Below, in pieces: positions 8,374-18,560 of a stretch of 64,000 nt of DNA. The position numbers were made by a program, and so were the translations under genes. Under the pieces are notes generated by a model. That model made no database searches and was not told the DNA's origin. It saw only the letters and a list, made by a program, of their open reading frames with translations. The stretch comes from Actinobacteria bacterium 69-20 (GTDB taxonomy: Bacteria; Actinomycetota; Actinomycetes; Mycobacteriales; Nakamurellaceae). The DNA is taken from contig MKSW01000036.1 in the NCBI GenBank assembly GCA_001897425.1, positions 1 through 64,000 of the forward strand, given 5' to 3'. Numbering within the stretch: position 1 is the stretch's first letter; each line of letters starts with the position of its first letter.

Positions 8374-9491
8374 CGAGCACCAGAATCCGTCTGCCGGTCC
8401 CGCCGGCGTCCTCCGTTGTGGAGGGGGCCGGCGAGAGCCCAATGCCGGCCGCGCCGCAGGCTTCCCGGCACTCGGCCCGCGCGCGCGGCGGACTGCGCAT
8501 CACGACATACGTTGCTGCTGCGGCCGCCCTGCCCGCATCGATGCTGCTAGCAGTCGGGATCGGTTCGACCGGGATCGGCATTGTCGACGTGTGGCAGACC
8601 GTAGTGGCGCACCTCGCCGGCACGCAGTCGCCGCTATCGCCGCTGCGCGACGGGATCGTGTGGGATATCCGCCTGACGCGGGTGCTGACGGCGGCAGCTG
8701 TCGGTGCGGCGTTGGCTGTGTCCGGCGCGGTGATGCAGGCGCTGACACGGAACGTCCTTGCCGACCCGTACCTGCTGGGCCTCTCCTCCGGAGCGTCGGT
8801 AGGCGCCGTCGCGGCGCTGACGCTCGGCGTCGCGATCATGCCAACGGTAGCGGCGTTTCTCGGTGCGCTGGCGGCGCTCACACTCACCCTGCTGCTGGCG
8901 CGCAGCCTCGGGCCGATCTCACCGTCGCGCACGATCCTGGCCGGTATCACCGTGTCCGCATTCGGCGTGGCCGTCACGTCGTTCCTGATCTTTTGGAACG
9001 TGCAGGGCGACTCCTACCGGGAGGTACTCAACTGGCTGATGGGCTCGCTCGCTGGTTCCGGTTGGACGACTGTGGCCGTGAGTTGGGCCGTCACGGCCGT
9101 CATCGGCATCCCGTTGATTCTCGGCGCTCGCGTGCTGGATGCGTTCGTGTTCGGTGATACCGCGGCCGCGTCGCTGGGAATCCATGTGACGCGGGCCAGG
9201 TGGATATTCCTCGCGGCTGTCGCGCTGCTCACCGGTGTAGCGGTCGCGGTGTCCGGAGCGATCGGGTTCATCGGCCTGGTGCTGCCGAATGCCGCGCGTC
9301 TGTTGGCCGGATTCCAGCACCGGTTGATCCTGCCGCTGTGCGCGCTCACCGGGGCAACATTCATGATCTGGGTCGATACCGCGGCCCGGACCCTGTTCGC
9401 ACCGCGTGAGCTGCCGGTCGGCATCATGACAGCCCTGGTCGGTGCGCCGATCTTCGCGTTGGTGCTGTGGCGTCATCGGAGCCGTTCGTGA
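8370..9491 (+). CDS. FecCD-type ABC permease of the proposed F420-0 importer
   Basis: Membrane subunit of 373 residues with a variable cytoplasmic N-terminus (about residues 1-45) and about nine or ten membrane segments. Family motifs include RLTRVLTAAAVGAALAVSGA, NVLADPYLLGLSSGASVGA and SGAIGFIGLVLPNAARLLAG, the last being the loop that contacts the ATPase in BtuC-like permeases. Start ATG overlaps the stop of the binding-protein gene (ATGA), and its own stop overlaps the GTG of the ATPase gene, so the three subunits are translationally coupled. Confidence 0.88.
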   Translation: MTSTRIRLPVPPASSVVEGAGESPMPAAPQASRHSARARGGLRITTYVAAAAALPASMLLAVGIGSTGIGIVDVWQTVVAHLAGTQSPLSPLRDGIVWDIRLTRVLTAAAVGAALAVSGAVMQALTRNVLADPYLLGLSSGASVGAVAALTLGVAIMPTVAAFLGALAALTLTLLLARSLGPISPSRTILAGITVSAFGVAVTSFLIFWNVQGDSYREVLNWLMGSLAGSGWTTVAVSWAVTAVIGIPLILGARVLDAFVFGDTAAASLGIHVTRARWIFLAAVALLTGVAVAVSGAIGFIGLVLPNAARLLAGFQHRLILPLCALTGATFMIWVDTAARTLFAPRELPVGIMTALVGAPIFALVLWRHRSRS

Positions 9492-10315
9492 CAGCGGCTG
9501 TGGCCATGCCCGCCTTGTCTGCCCACGACCTGTCGGTTCGCGATCTGAGCTATGCGGTCCGCGGAAAGATGCTCGTCGATGACGTGCGTTTCGACGTGCC
9601 CGCCGGCACCCTGACGGCTTTGATCGGCCCGAACGGTTCCGGGAAGTCAACGCTGCTGCGTCTGATGAACGGCGCTCTGACGAGCAGCGGAGAAGGCGCG
9701 GCGGTCATGCTGGGCGGACGTGACCTGCTGCGGCTGTCACGCCGGGAGCGGGCGAAGACTGTGGCGCTCGTCGAGCAGCACTCGACCACCGAGTTTGCCG
9801 TGACAGTCCGCGAGGTGGTGGCGCTGGGACGGATTCCGTTTCGGCGCTGGTGGACAGGCCCCGGGGATGACCGGGTGATCGACGACGCCCTGCGATCGGC
9901 TGGTGCCGATGCCTGGGCGGATCGGCAGGTTGCCACGCTTTCCGGAGGTGAACGGCAGCGGGTCACTCTAGCGCGGGCACTCGCACAACAGCCGCGACTA
10001 CTGCTGCTTGACGAGCCGACGAACCACCTCGACATCGCCGCGCAGCTCGACCTTTTCGCGTTGCTACGGGACTTGATCGATCGGACGCGTCTGACGGTCG
10101 TCGTGGCGCTCCATGATCTTTCTGCCGCTTTGAATGACAGCGACTATGTCGTGGTGCTGAGCGGAGGGCGCGTGGTGGCATCCGGCGCGGCACCGGATGC
10201 GGTCGACGCCGACCTGATCCGCCGTGTCTACGGGGTCGAGGCGGCGTTCGTCGCCGACCCCGGGAGCGGTCGGCCGGTCGTCATCTTCCGTCGTCTTGGC
10301 GACGTCGGGGACTGA
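9488..10315 (+). CDS. ABC ATPase of the proposed F420-0 importer
   Basis: Cytoplasmic energising subunit of 275 residues, the BtuD/FhuC type. Walker A GPNGSGKST at about residues 47-55, signature LSGGERQRV, Walker B LLLLDEPTNHLD and switch His in ALHDLSAAL are all intact. The GTG start overlaps the permease stop by the GTGA arrangement. Together with the two upstream genes it makes a complete importer; family context suggests F420-0 rather than B12, but this is inference. Confidence 0.9.
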   Translation: MTAAVAMPALSAHDLSVRDLSYAVRGKMLVDDVRFDVPAGTLTALIGPNGSGKSTLLRLMNGALTSSGEGAAVMLGGRDLLRLSRRERAKTVALVEQHSTTEFAVTVREVVALGRIPFRRWWTGPGDDRVIDDALRSAGADAWADRQVATLSGGERQRVTLARALAQQPRLLLLDEPTNHLDIAAQLDLFALLRDLIDRTRLTVVVALHDLSAALNDSDYVVVLSGGRVVASGAAPDAVDADLIRRVYGVEAAFVADPGSGRPVVIFRRLGDVGD

Positions 10316-10395
10316 CACGGCCATCGTCCTGAATCCGACCGCGCGGGCGCGGCGGTCACCGTCGTCGCGGATGACGGCGCCGAGCCCCGTATGCT

Positions 10396-11391
10396 GTGCG
10401 GGTGGCTTCGCGGGTCGGCTGGGTTGCTCCGGCGGATCGGATGTCGCCACGGGACTGCGTCGCCCTCGCCACCGCGGCGGACGCGGCCGGATTCTGCGGC
10501 GTTCTGGCGGCCGATACCTTCCAGCCCTGGCTGCCGAGCCTGGGACAGGCACCGTTCGTGTGGAACCTGCTCTCCGCGATCGGCGAGCACACGGGCGGGG
10601 ATATTGTCGCCGGAATGGCGGTGGCCGGGTACCGTCTGCACCCTGCAGTGCTCGCCCAAGCCGCCGCCACGCTTGCTGCGTTGCACCACGGTCGTGTCTG
10701 GATCTCGCTCGCCCCCGGCGAATCGATTCACGAGCACATCACCGGCCTTCACATCCCAGAGGCTCCGGAACGCATCGATCGGATGTTCGAGGCTCTCGAA
10801 CTCGTTCAGAAGTTGTTCTCTGCATCGCGCGATGCGAAGAGCACACGCTTCCACGGTGCCCACTTCACCATGGAGGCGGCGCGTGTGTGGACGATGCCGC
10901 CGACCCTGCCCCAGATCGTCATCGCCACCAGCGGGCCGACCACCGCGCGGCGCGCAGGCCGCGTCGCCGACGGGATCATGGTGCTCGGAACGTCGGTGAG
11001 CCGTGCCGAGGCGCTACTCGACCGGTTCCGTGATGGGGCCGAGGCGTCGGGCCGCGATGCCGATTCGCTACGCCGGGTGGCCTATATGAATGTGAGCTGG
11101 GCGCCTGACCGGACGGCCGCCAGGCAGGCGGCACTCGCTCGATTTCCCATGGCGGCCATGCGATTCGCGCACGGCGACCTCCGCTCGCCGCACACCATCG
11201 AGCAGATCGCGCGGTTGGTGCGCGCCGAGGATCTGGGCGACGGCGTCCTGGTCACCGACGACGCCGGAGAGATCCGGGCGGCCATCGCGTCACTTCTCGG
11301 CGCCGGCTTCCAGCAGGTCTACCTGAACAACGTCGCCGACAACCACGCCGAGTTCCTGCACATGGCGGTCGATTCACTGCTGCCGCAATGA
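10396..11391 (+). CDS. LLM-class, probable F420-dependent oxidoreductase
   Basis: Luciferase-like (beta/alpha)8 barrel protein, 331 residues, of the group that includes F420-dependent glucose-6-phosphate dehydrogenase relatives. Visible family traits are the WVAPADRMSPRDCVALATAA opening, the LHHGRVWISLAPGESIHEH segment and IVIATSGPTTARRAGRVADG late in the barrel. It follows the proposed F420-0 importer by 80 bp on the same strand, so a coenzyme F420 link is likely, but the substrate is unknown. A GTG two codons later (10402) has TATGCT six bases upstream, so the real transcript may be leaderless and start there. Confidence 0.8.
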   Translation: MRVASRVGWVAPADRMSPRDCVALATAADAAGFCGVLAADTFQPWLPSLGQAPFVWNLLSAIGEHTGGDIVAGMAVAGYRLHPAVLAQAAATLAALHHGRVWISLAPGESIHEHITGLHIPEAPERIDRMFEALELVQKLFSASRDAKSTRFHGAHFTMEAARVWTMPPTLPQIVIATSGPTTARRAGRVADGIMVLGTSVSRAEALLDRFRDGAEASGRDADSLRRVAYMNVSWAPDRTAARQAALARFPMAAMRFAHGDLRSPHTIEQIARLVRAEDLGDGVLVTDDAGEIRAAIASLLGAGFQQVYLNNVADNHAEFLHMAVDSLLPQ

Positions 11392-11492
11392 ATCGCAGCA
11401 TCATTTGAATATCGGCGACACCGCTGCGGTCGCTGACCGATGACCTCAGAATGGCTTGAAACGGTCGGCGGTTCGGCAGGCGGGGCGCGGAC

Positions 11493-12422
11493 GTGACGGA
11501 CGGGCACGGTACGGTCCTGAGTGTGAGCCATGTCGTCTGGGCCGAGTGGCCGGATCTCGCGATACCCGATGGGGTCGAACTGATTTCGACGGGACTGGCA
11601 GATCTGACCGAGGCCGAACTCGGTCGGATCACGTTCTACGTCCCGCCCTACCTGTCCGGCCGCAGGGGCCTCGAGCCGACCCGGCGGATGCCGAACCTGA
11701 AGGTCTTGCAGGTGCCGAACGCGGGGTACGACGACGCGATCGAGTACCTGCGGCCGGGCGTCACGCTGTGCAATGCGCGTGGGGTGCACGACGAGTCGAC
11801 CGCGGAACTCGCGGTGGCGCTCGCGCTCGCTTCCCGGCGCGGGTTCGCGCGTTTCGGTGCGGCGCAACGCGAAGGCCTATGGCGGCGCAGTATCGAGCCG
11901 TCGCTTACCGACTCGCGGATCGCCGTCGTCGGCCATGGGTCGATCGGCAAGACGATAGTTTGTATGCTGCAAGGATTCTCGGTCACGGTCACGTCGTTCT
12001 CGCGGCGCGGCACCGACGGTGCGTACCCGGTGTCCGAGTTGCGCGGCGCGCTGGGCGATTTCGACGTCGTGATCCTGGTCCTCCCCCTGACGGCGGAGAG
12101 CACCGGAATGGTCGACGCGGGTTTCCTCGCGGCGATGCGCGACGGCGCCGTCCTGGTGAACGTCGCGCGCGGCCCCGTCGTCGACACCGATGCGCTGGTG
12201 CGCGAGCTCGAATCGGGCCGGCTGCGCGCGGGGCTCGATGTCACGGATCCGGAGCCTCTACCCGAGGGCCACCCGCTGTGGTCGGCTCCGAACTGCATCA
12301 TCACCCCGCACGTCGGCGGGAACACCAGCGCCTTCGCTCCGCGGATGCGCGCGCTCATCTCGCAGCAATTGGCTCGACTTATCCGGGGTGAGGACGTGGC
12401 GAACGTGGTCGCCCGCGGCTGA
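11493..12422 (+). CDS. D-isomer-specific 2-hydroxyacid dehydrogenase family protein
   Basis: NAD(P)-dependent dehydrogenase of 309 residues. The Rossmann motif reads VVGHGSIGKTIV, slightly degenerate (first Gly of the usual G-x-G-x-x-G retained). The catalytic Arg is in NVARGPVVDTD, the Glu in DVTDPEPLPEG and the His in ITPHVGGNT. The N-terminal lid part is short compared with phosphoglycerate dehydrogenase, so it more likely acts on a small 2-keto/2-hydroxy acid such as glyoxylate or phenylpyruvate. A GTG at 11523 is an alternative start. It stands between the F420 locus and eno with no clear functional tie to either. Confidence 0.85.
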   Translation: MTDGHGTVLSVSHVVWAEWPDLAIPDGVELISTGLADLTEAELGRITFYVPPYLSGRRGLEPTRRMPNLKVLQVPNAGYDDAIEYLRPGVTLCNARGVHDESTAELAVALALASRRGFARFGAAQREGLWRRSIEPSLTDSRIAVVGHGSIGKTIVCMLQGFSVTVTSFSRRGTDGAYPVSELRGALGDFDVVILVLPLTAESTGMVDAGFLAAMRDGAVLVNVARGPVVDTDALVRELESGRLRAGLDVTDPEPLPEGHPLWSAPNCIITPHVGGNTSAFAPRMRALISQQLARLIRGEDVANVVARG

Positions 12423-12429
12423 GCCGCGC

Positions 12430-12446
12430 GAACAGCGTCATACCCG
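12430..12446 (-). repeat. Dispersed 17-mer copy (GRGTATGACGCTGTTCG family)
   Basis: Reverse-oriented copy in the gap between the dehydrogenase stop and eno, one mismatch from the two identical reference copies at 48664 and 62691. No gene or known site explains it. Confidence 0.75.
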
Positions 12447-12613
12447 ATGGGCGACCAGCGAAACGCCGGCGGCCGCGGAACCCGACCGCGCGACAGGACC
12501 GGCGCGCGCCTCCCCGGACCGGTGAACGAGGGCCGTTAGGCTGGCGATGACGTGCCGGCCGGACGGTGGCCGTATCCTTACTGGAACGATTCAGTGCCCG
12601 CGTAGGGGCCTGA

Positions 12614-13963
<1,350 letters not shown>

Positions 13964-13975
13964 CGAGGCGATCCG

Positions 13976-14887
13976 ATGGCTCGGACAGCGCCCGGCAGGG
14001 GCGGGGGACAGGGCGGTGGACGCGGCGGGGGATACAGCCGCAGCCGTTCTGATGCCTCGTCGCGCCGCGCCGCCCGTAGCCGCTCGCTCGCGGCCACCCG
14101 CAGGCCCAATCGGCCGGGTGCGGCGGGGCCGGCCGGTGAACGGCCGTCGAGTAAGGCGTCGGCAGCGCCCACATCGGGACCCGAATCGCGGCCGGAGTCG
14201 CGGCGTCGTGGCGGCAGGCAGATCGCTCCGCGCGCCGGCGAGCGCCGACGGGCGGCCGCGCTGGTCCTGTCACCGCTCACTCGGCAGATCGTCGCGCTCG
14301 GTCTCGCACTGTGCGCGGTGGCGCTCTCCCTCGCCTATCCGCTGCGTGGGTACCTGCAGCAGCAGGCCGCCGAGGCGCAGGCGATCGCGGAGCAGCACGA
14401 CCTCGAGGCGCAGATCAAGGACCTGAACGCGCAGATCGCGGCGCTCAAGGACCCCGCGTACATCCGCGCCGAGGCCAAGCGGCGGCTGCAATACGTGACC
14501 CCGGGGGACACGGTGTACGTGGTGAAGGTGCCGGGTGCCGCAGGCGCGGTGGCGAGGCAGGATTCGTCGCCGGCCGCCGGCAGCGGGTATGACGCTGTTC
14601 CGCCCGGTGCGGCTTCGGGCGCCGCGCCCACCGGGCCCTCGCTCGCGGCAAGCGGTTCGACGGGGACGCCGGGGTCGACCGCCACGACCGGACAACAGCC
14701 GGGACAACAGCCGGACGGTGCGGGGCCGTGGTACTCGTCGCTGTGGGGCACCTTGACCGGCGGGCGTAGTAGCGGCGGCGGCACTGGCTCCAGCACGGGC
14801 ACGAGCGGCATCGCCACGAGCCCCACCGGCACCAGCACCGCGAGTGCCACCAGCACCGCCGGCAGCACCGCCCCCAACGGCGGCTGA
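13976..14887 (+). CDS. FtsB/DivIC-type septum formation initiator with long low-complexity tail
   Basis: Single-pass cell-division protein, 303 residues. Residues 1-100 are basic and disordered (Gly/Arg/Ser/Pro), a membrane helix lies near 103-122, then a coiled coil (about 128-158), then the conserved DPAYIRAEAKRRLQYVTPGDT block that marks the family. From about 190 to the end there is a Ser/Thr/Gly/Ala-rich tail, much longer than in classical FtsB (about 100 residues) but common in actinobacteria. It would bridge FtsL/FtsQ-type partners at the septum. A copy of the dispersed 17-mer falls in the linker after the conserved block. Confidence 0.88.
   Translation: MARTAPGRGGGQGGGRGGGYSRSRSDASSRRAARSRSLAATRRPNRPGAAGPAGERPSSKASAAPTSGPESRPESRRRGGRQIAPRAGERRRAAALVLSPLTRQIVALGLALCAVALSLAYPLRGYLQQQAAEAQAIAEQHDLEAQIKDLNAQIAALKDPAYIRAEAKRRLQYVTPGDTVYVVKVPGAAGAVARQDSSPAAGSGYDAVPPGAASGAAPTGPSLAASGSTGTPGSTATTGQQPGQQPDGAGPWYSSLWGTLTGGRSSGGGTGSSTGTSGIATSPTGTSTASATSTAGSTAPNGG
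14585..14600 (+). repeat. Dispersed 17-mer copy inside the FtsB-like gene
   Basis: GGGTATGACGCTGTTC matches the consensus through 16 bases. It encodes part of the unconserved linker (G-Y-D-A-V-P), so protein conservation does not account for it. Confidence 0.6.
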
Positions 14888-14901
14888 TCCCGTGGCCGTG
14901 C

Positions 14902-15432
14902 ATGTTCGGTGACCCGATCGCGCTCACGCCGTTCACGGCGGCGGACGCGGCGGCCTTCGAGCGCGAGATGGGCCGGCCCGCCCGCGGCGTCCGCGCGGTG
15001 GCCTACCGCTGCGACCACGGCGTGCCCGCGGTGGTGCAGACCGCGCCGCGATTGCCCGGCGGCACCCCGTTTCCGACCGTGTTCTATCTGTGCTGCTCGG
15101 CGTTGACCGCCGCGGTGAGCCGGATGGAATCGGCCGGCCTGATGCACGAGATGAACGCTCGCCTGGCGGCCGACCCGGACCTCGCCGCCGCATATCGACG
15201 GGCGCACGTGGCCTATCTGTCGGTGCGCAACGCCATCGATGACCTCGGCATCGACGTGAGCGCGGGCGGGATGCCGGATCGCGTCAAGTGCCTGCATGCG
15301 CTGGTGGCGCACGCGCTCGCGACCGGCCGCGGCGTCAACCCCCTCGGCGACGAGGCCGTGGACGCGCTCGGGGATTGCGTGCGCGGCGGCGCCCCCTGCG
15401 CCCGCCTGGCCCAGGCTGGCCCAGCCAGATGA
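14902..15432 (+). CDS. DUF501 domain protein
   Basis: A 176-residue cytoplasmic protein matching the DUF501 family (Rv1025-like), found next to eno and ftsB in many actinobacteria. Recognisable parts are AFEREMGRPARGVRAVAYRC, GTPFPTVFYLCCSAL, SRMESAGLMHEMNARL and MPDRVKCLHALVAHALATG. The conserved Cys and His residues in these segments hint at a metal or catalytic site, but no activity is established for the family. Start ATG lies 14 bp after the ftsB-like stop; a longer start is unlikely. The ppx gene that usually follows is absent here, replaced by a phosphate-transport pair. Confidence 0.85.
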   Translation: MFGDPIALTPFTAADAAAFEREMGRPARGVRAVAYRCDHGVPAVVQTAPRLPGGTPFPTVFYLCCSALTAAVSRMESAGLMHEMNARLAADPDLAAAYRRAHVAYLSVRNAIDDLGIDVSAGGMPDRVKCLHALVAHALATGRGVNPLGDEAVDALGDCVRGGAPCARLAQAGPAR

Positions 15433-15529
15433 TCCTCGCGCGGGCGACGCCGTTCCGGCCCGCCTCCGGCAGGCCGTATCGTATGTCCGGCAGGGCAACC
15501 CGTGCAGTGCAATCAAGAGGATGCGGCAG

Positions 15530-16144
15530 ATGTCGAAGCTCAAGCCCAAGGAGAAGGCGTACTTCGCGCAGTTCTCCACGGCAGCGCACGCTGCGCAGGA
15601 GGCGGCAGCCGCGGTCGCCGAGCTCGGCGGCGCGACTACCGACCGCGCGGCCGTCGCGGAACGGCTGGTTGCGCTCGCGGAGGTCTCCGACGCCGCATAC
15701 CGGTCAGCGCTCACCAAGCTGCGTGGGAGCTTCGTCACACCCTTCGACCGGACCGAGATCCAGGCGCTGGCCCGCGGTCTAGCCGCTGTGGTCCGGCGCC
15801 TCGAATCCGTGGCCGGTCTCGTCCACCTGCTGGATCCGGCGCGGATTCCGGACGAGTTCAACGCGATGGCGAAACTCCTCGTCGAGGCGGCGTCGGCCAC
15901 CGAGGACGCTGTCGGCAAGCTGCACAAGCTTAAAGGTCTGAAACATCATCACGAGCGGATCACCCAACTCGCCGGGGAGGCCGAGTTCCATCGGCGGCTC
16001 ATGCTGGTATGGCTCACCAGCGGCGAGGTCGACCCGCTCGACGCGATCGAGATGCGCGCCATTTCGGATGAGGTCGGCGCGGCGGTCGGCGCGTTCGTCG
16101 ACATCGCCGATGCCGTGGAAACCGTCCTGATCACGGAGGGCTGA
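15530..16144 (+). CDS. DUF47 (PhoU-like) accessory protein of PiT phosphate transport
   Basis: All-helical PhoU-like protein of 204 residues. It starts MSKLKPKEKAYFAQF and carries the family's helical repeats, including TPFDRTEIQALARGL with its acidic/metal-binding positions and LKGLKHHHERI near the C-terminal side. DUF47 proteins sit next to PiT transporters and are thought to regulate them. Here the PiT gene starts 8 bp downstream. The ATG is chosen because AAGAGG lies 9 nt before it; the open frame upstream is antiparallel shadow of DUF501. Confidence 0.88.
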   Translation: MSKLKPKEKAYFAQFSTAAHAAQEAAAAVAELGGATTDRAAVAERLVALAEVSDAAYRSALTKLRGSFVTPFDRTEIQALARGLAAVVRRLESVAGLVHLLDPARIPDEFNAMAKLLVEAASATEDAVGKLHKLKGLKHHHERITQLAGEAEFHRRLMLVWLTSGEVDPLDAIEMRAISDEVGAAVGAFVDIADAVETVLITEG

Positions 16145-16152
16145 TCGCCGCT

Positions 16153-17139
16153 ATGACGGCGCTGGTCATCACGGTCGCCCTTGCCCTGTTCTTCACCTTC
16201 ACCAACGGATTCCATGACGCCGCGAATGCCATCGCCGTGTCGGTGGCCACCCGCGCGCTGACGCCGGCGGTCGCGCTCATCATCGCGGCGGTGGGCAATC
16301 TGGTCGGATCGTTCTTCGGCGCCAAGGTCGCGGCGACCGTCGGTGGCGGGATCATCTCGCTGCCCAGCGAGAACACCGTGATGCTGGTCGTCGCCGCCGC
16401 GCTGGTGGGTGCGGTGGCATGGAATCTCATCACCTGGCGGTTCGGGTTGCCGTCATCTTCGTCACATGCGCTGATCGGCGGCATGGTGGGCGCGGCCCTG
16501 CCGGCCGGGATGGCCGTGCTGTGGGGCGGCGTGATCGACAAGGTCGTGATCCCGATGGTCGCCTCGCCCATCGTCGGCTTCGCGGTCGGGTACGTGGTGA
16601 TGCTCGCGATGATGTGGGCCTTGCGCCGCGTCTCGCCGACCCGCGCGCGGCGGGGCTTCCGGATCGCGCAGTGGGGGTCGGCGACCGCCATGGCGTTCGG
16701 TCACGGCATGCAGGACGCGGCCAAGACCATGGGCATCATCGTGCTCGCCCTCAACGTCGCGGGCGTGCACCAAGGCCAGGCGATCCCCCTGTGGGTGTAC
16801 CTGACTTGCGCAGGTGTGCTGTCGCTGGGCACCTTGGCCGGCGGCCGGCGCATCATGAAAACCCTCGGCAGCAAGGTGGTCGCGCTCGACCCGCCGCAGG
16901 GTTTCGCCGCGGAGATCACCGGTTCGGCCGTCCTCTACGGTGCCGCGATGGGGCTCGGCGCGCCGATCTCCACCACGCATGTGATCTCGGCGGCAATCAT
17001 GGGGGTCGGTTCGACCCGCCGGCTGTCGGCAGTCAACTGGAAGATCGCCGTCAACATGATCAAGGCATGGGTCTACACATTCCCGGGCGCTGGCCTGATC
17101 GCCACGCTCGCCTGGCTCATCGGCTCGATCTTCGTATGA
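16153..17139 (+). CDS. PiT-family low-affinity inorganic phosphate transporter
   Basis: Cation-coupled phosphate permease of the inner membrane, 328 residues with about nine or ten hydrophobic helices. Both signature repeats of the family are present: FTNGFHDAANAIA (about residues 16-28) and GHGMQDAAKTMGI (about 182-194), as are SSSHALIGG and STTHVISAAIMG. It is coupled with the DUF47 gene. The stop codon lies inside a copy of the TATGACG motif, which pairs with an inverted copy just downstream to form a possible hairpin. Confidence 0.93.
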   Translation: MTALVITVALALFFTFTNGFHDAANAIAVSVATRALTPAVALIIAAVGNLVGSFFGAKVAATVGGGIISLPSENTVMLVVAAALVGAVAWNLITWRFGLPSSSSHALIGGMVGAALPAGMAVLWGGVIDKVVIPMVASPIVGFAVGYVVMLAMMWALRRVSPTRARRGFRIAQWGSATAMAFGHGMQDAAKTMGIIVLALNVAGVHQGQAIPLWVYLTCAGVLSLGTLAGGRRIMKTLGSKVVALDPPQGFAAEITGSAVLYGAAMGLGAPISTTHVISAAIMGVGSTRRLSAVNWKIAVNMIKAWVYTFPGAGLIATLAWLIGSIFV

Positions 17140-17168
17140 CGGCGTTCACGTCGCGAGCACCGTCATAC
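17134..17168. repeat. Inverted pair of TATGACG-motif copies at the end of the phosphate transporter gene
   Basis: gtatgacgg and ccgtcatac form a 9-bp perfect stem with a 17-nt loop; the flanks of both arms continue to resemble the dispersed 17-mer. The left arm contains the stop codon of the transporter. It may act as a terminator, though no T-run follows. Confidence 0.55.
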
Positions 17169-17488
17169 CCGTCATGTCAGCCGTACCCGCCACGCCCGTC
17201 GCGCACATGACGTCGCGGCAGGCGGCCGATTGGCGATTCCGCCGCGCGCAGAGTAAAGTAGAACGCTGGCGCGCGTAGTCGTGCTGGTTTGCTGTGGTCA
17301 TCGACGGGTCGTTGGCGAGATCACGGCCCGGCGACGGCACCCTCACGTGATTCCGAACCGCGTTCCGCACGGGACGCGGGCTTGCGCTTGTTCGGATTCC
17401 GCGCGGGATGCGGGCCGTGCGACACCGCATTCCAGCGGCAAGGCAGTGCAGGCACAACAGTTCCGACAGCGAACAGATAGCGGAGGAT
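17140..17488. other. 349-bp leader region upstream of the infA ribosomal gene cluster
   Basis: No open frame here looks real. It contains the inverted TATGACG pair, a second inverted motif copy, a candidate promoter (TTGGCG-N16-TAAAGT) and then an infA leader of about 225 nt with several short GC-rich hairpins. Confidence 0.5.
17230..17257 (+). promoter_or_regulatory. Candidate promoter of the infA-rpmJ-rpsM cluster
   Basis: TTGGCG, 16-nt spacer, TAAAGT. Start of transcription would be near 17264, well upstream of infA. It is the only TAnnnT box with a reasonable -35 in the gap. Confidence 0.45.
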
Positions 17489-17710
17489 ATGGCCAAGAAG
17501 GATGGGGCCATCGAGGTCGAGGGCCGAGTGGTCGAGCCCCTGCCCAACGCGACATTCCGCGTTGAGCTGGAGAACGGGCACCGGGTTCTCGCGCACATCA
17601 GCGGCAAGATGCGGCAGAACTACATCCGCATCCTGCCCGAGGATCGCGTGGTGGTCGAGTTGTCGCCATACGACCTCTCCCGCGGACGCATCGTCTATCG
17701 CTACAAGTAA
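17489..17710 (+). CDS. infA: Translation initiation factor IF-1
   Basis: Small OB-fold protein of 73 residues, exactly the normal length. It binds the 30S A site during initiation. It reads [20 protein letters not shown] at the start and ends GRIVYRYK, both strongly conserved. The ATG is preceded by GGAGG; upstream in-frame starts would add non-conserved residues. It heads the infA-rpmJ-rpsM-rpsK-rpsD-rpoA-rplQ-truA cluster. Confidence 0.97.
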   Translation: MAKKDGAIEVEGRVVEPLPNATFRVELENGHRVLAHISGKMRQNYIRILPEDRVVVELSPYDLSRGRIVYRYK

Positions 17711-17869
17711 GAACGCTGCCGGTGTGGCGAGCCTGCCACGCGGCGGCCCTGACGAACACCGAGCACCAGCTCGCAGTTCATAAACACATCAGTTCATAGA
17801 CAAAGCACCAAGAGATACAGCGCGCCCACTGCATGTGGCCGCCCGTCGGCCCGGCACCAGGAGAGAGCA

Positions 17870-17983
17870 ATGAAGGTCCAACCGAGCGTCAAGAAGATCT
17901 GCGACAAGTGCAAGGTGATCCGCCGGCACAGCGTCGTCATGGTCATCTGCGACAACCCGCGTCACAAGCAGCGTCAAGGCTGA
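17870..17983 (+). CDS. rpmJ: 50S ribosomal protein L36 (bL36)
   Basis: A 37-residue protein too short for usual ORF cut-offs: [20 protein letters not shown] and then the [11 protein letters not shown] end. It is the zinc-ribbon form (C+ type) with Cys in CDKC and a later Cys and His, so it should bind zinc. GAGAGA lies just before the ATG. Its place between infA and rpsM is the standard one. Confidence 0.97.
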   Translation: MKVQPSVKKICDKCKVIRRHSVVMVICDNPRHKQRQG

Positions 17984-17998
17984 GTGCAGCGTTGGCAC

Positions 17999-18015
17999 TT
18001 TTATGACGTTGTTCG
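17999..18015 (+). repeat. Divergent copy of the dispersed 17-mer between rpmJ and rpsM
   Basis: tatgacgttgttcg keeps 13 of 14 bases of the motif core (the three 5' bases differ). It lies just after the rpmJ stop. Confidence 0.5.
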
Positions 18016-18176
18016 CGGCGGTTTCACCGTCGTGAGGCTGTAGTACCCCCATCGCGTCACCAACCACCCGCGCCGGTTCGGCCGGGTGGCCACCCCCGGA
18101 CGGAGGCCGGGGCTCGAGTTCCGACTCGGGACGGGACGCGACCGACACCTCCGCGACGAAAAGGAGAGCGCGCCAG

Positions 18177-18554
18177 ATGGCACGACTCGTCGGAGTCGAC
18201 CTCCCCCGCGACAAGCGGATGGAGGTCGCACTGACCTACATCTACGGGATCGGCCGGACCCGATCCCTGGCCCTACTCAAGGCCACCGGCATCGACCCCG
18301 ATATGCGCAGCAAGGACCTGACGGACGATCACGTCTCGGCACTGCGTGACGCGATCGAAGCGGGCGAGTACAAGGTCGAGGGCGACCTGCGCCGCGAGGT
18401 GCAGGCCGATATCCGTCGCAAGATGGAGATCGGCTCCTACCAGGGGATCCGTCATCGCCGTCACCTGCCGGTTCGCGGCCAGCGCACGAAGACCAACGCG
18501 CGCACCCGCAAGGGACCGAAGAAGACCATCGCCGGCAAGAAGAAGGCCAGGTAA
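18177..18554 (+). CDS. rpsM: 30S ribosomal protein S13 (uS13)
   Basis: Head protein of the small subunit that contacts tRNA and the intersubunit bridge; 125 residues, the normal length. Conserved segments are [19 protein letters not shown], then [20 protein letters not shown], and the basic [14 protein letters not shown] tail that reaches the P site. AAGGAG precedes the ATG. rpsK follows after 6 bp. Confidence 0.98.
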   Translation: MARLVGVDLPRDKRMEVALTYIYGIGRTRSLALLKATGIDPDMRSKDLTDDHVSALRDAIEAGEYKVEGDLRREVQADIRRKMEIGSYQGIRHRRHLPVRGQRTKTNARTRKGPKKTIAGKKKAR

Positions 18555-18560
18555 TCCCGC

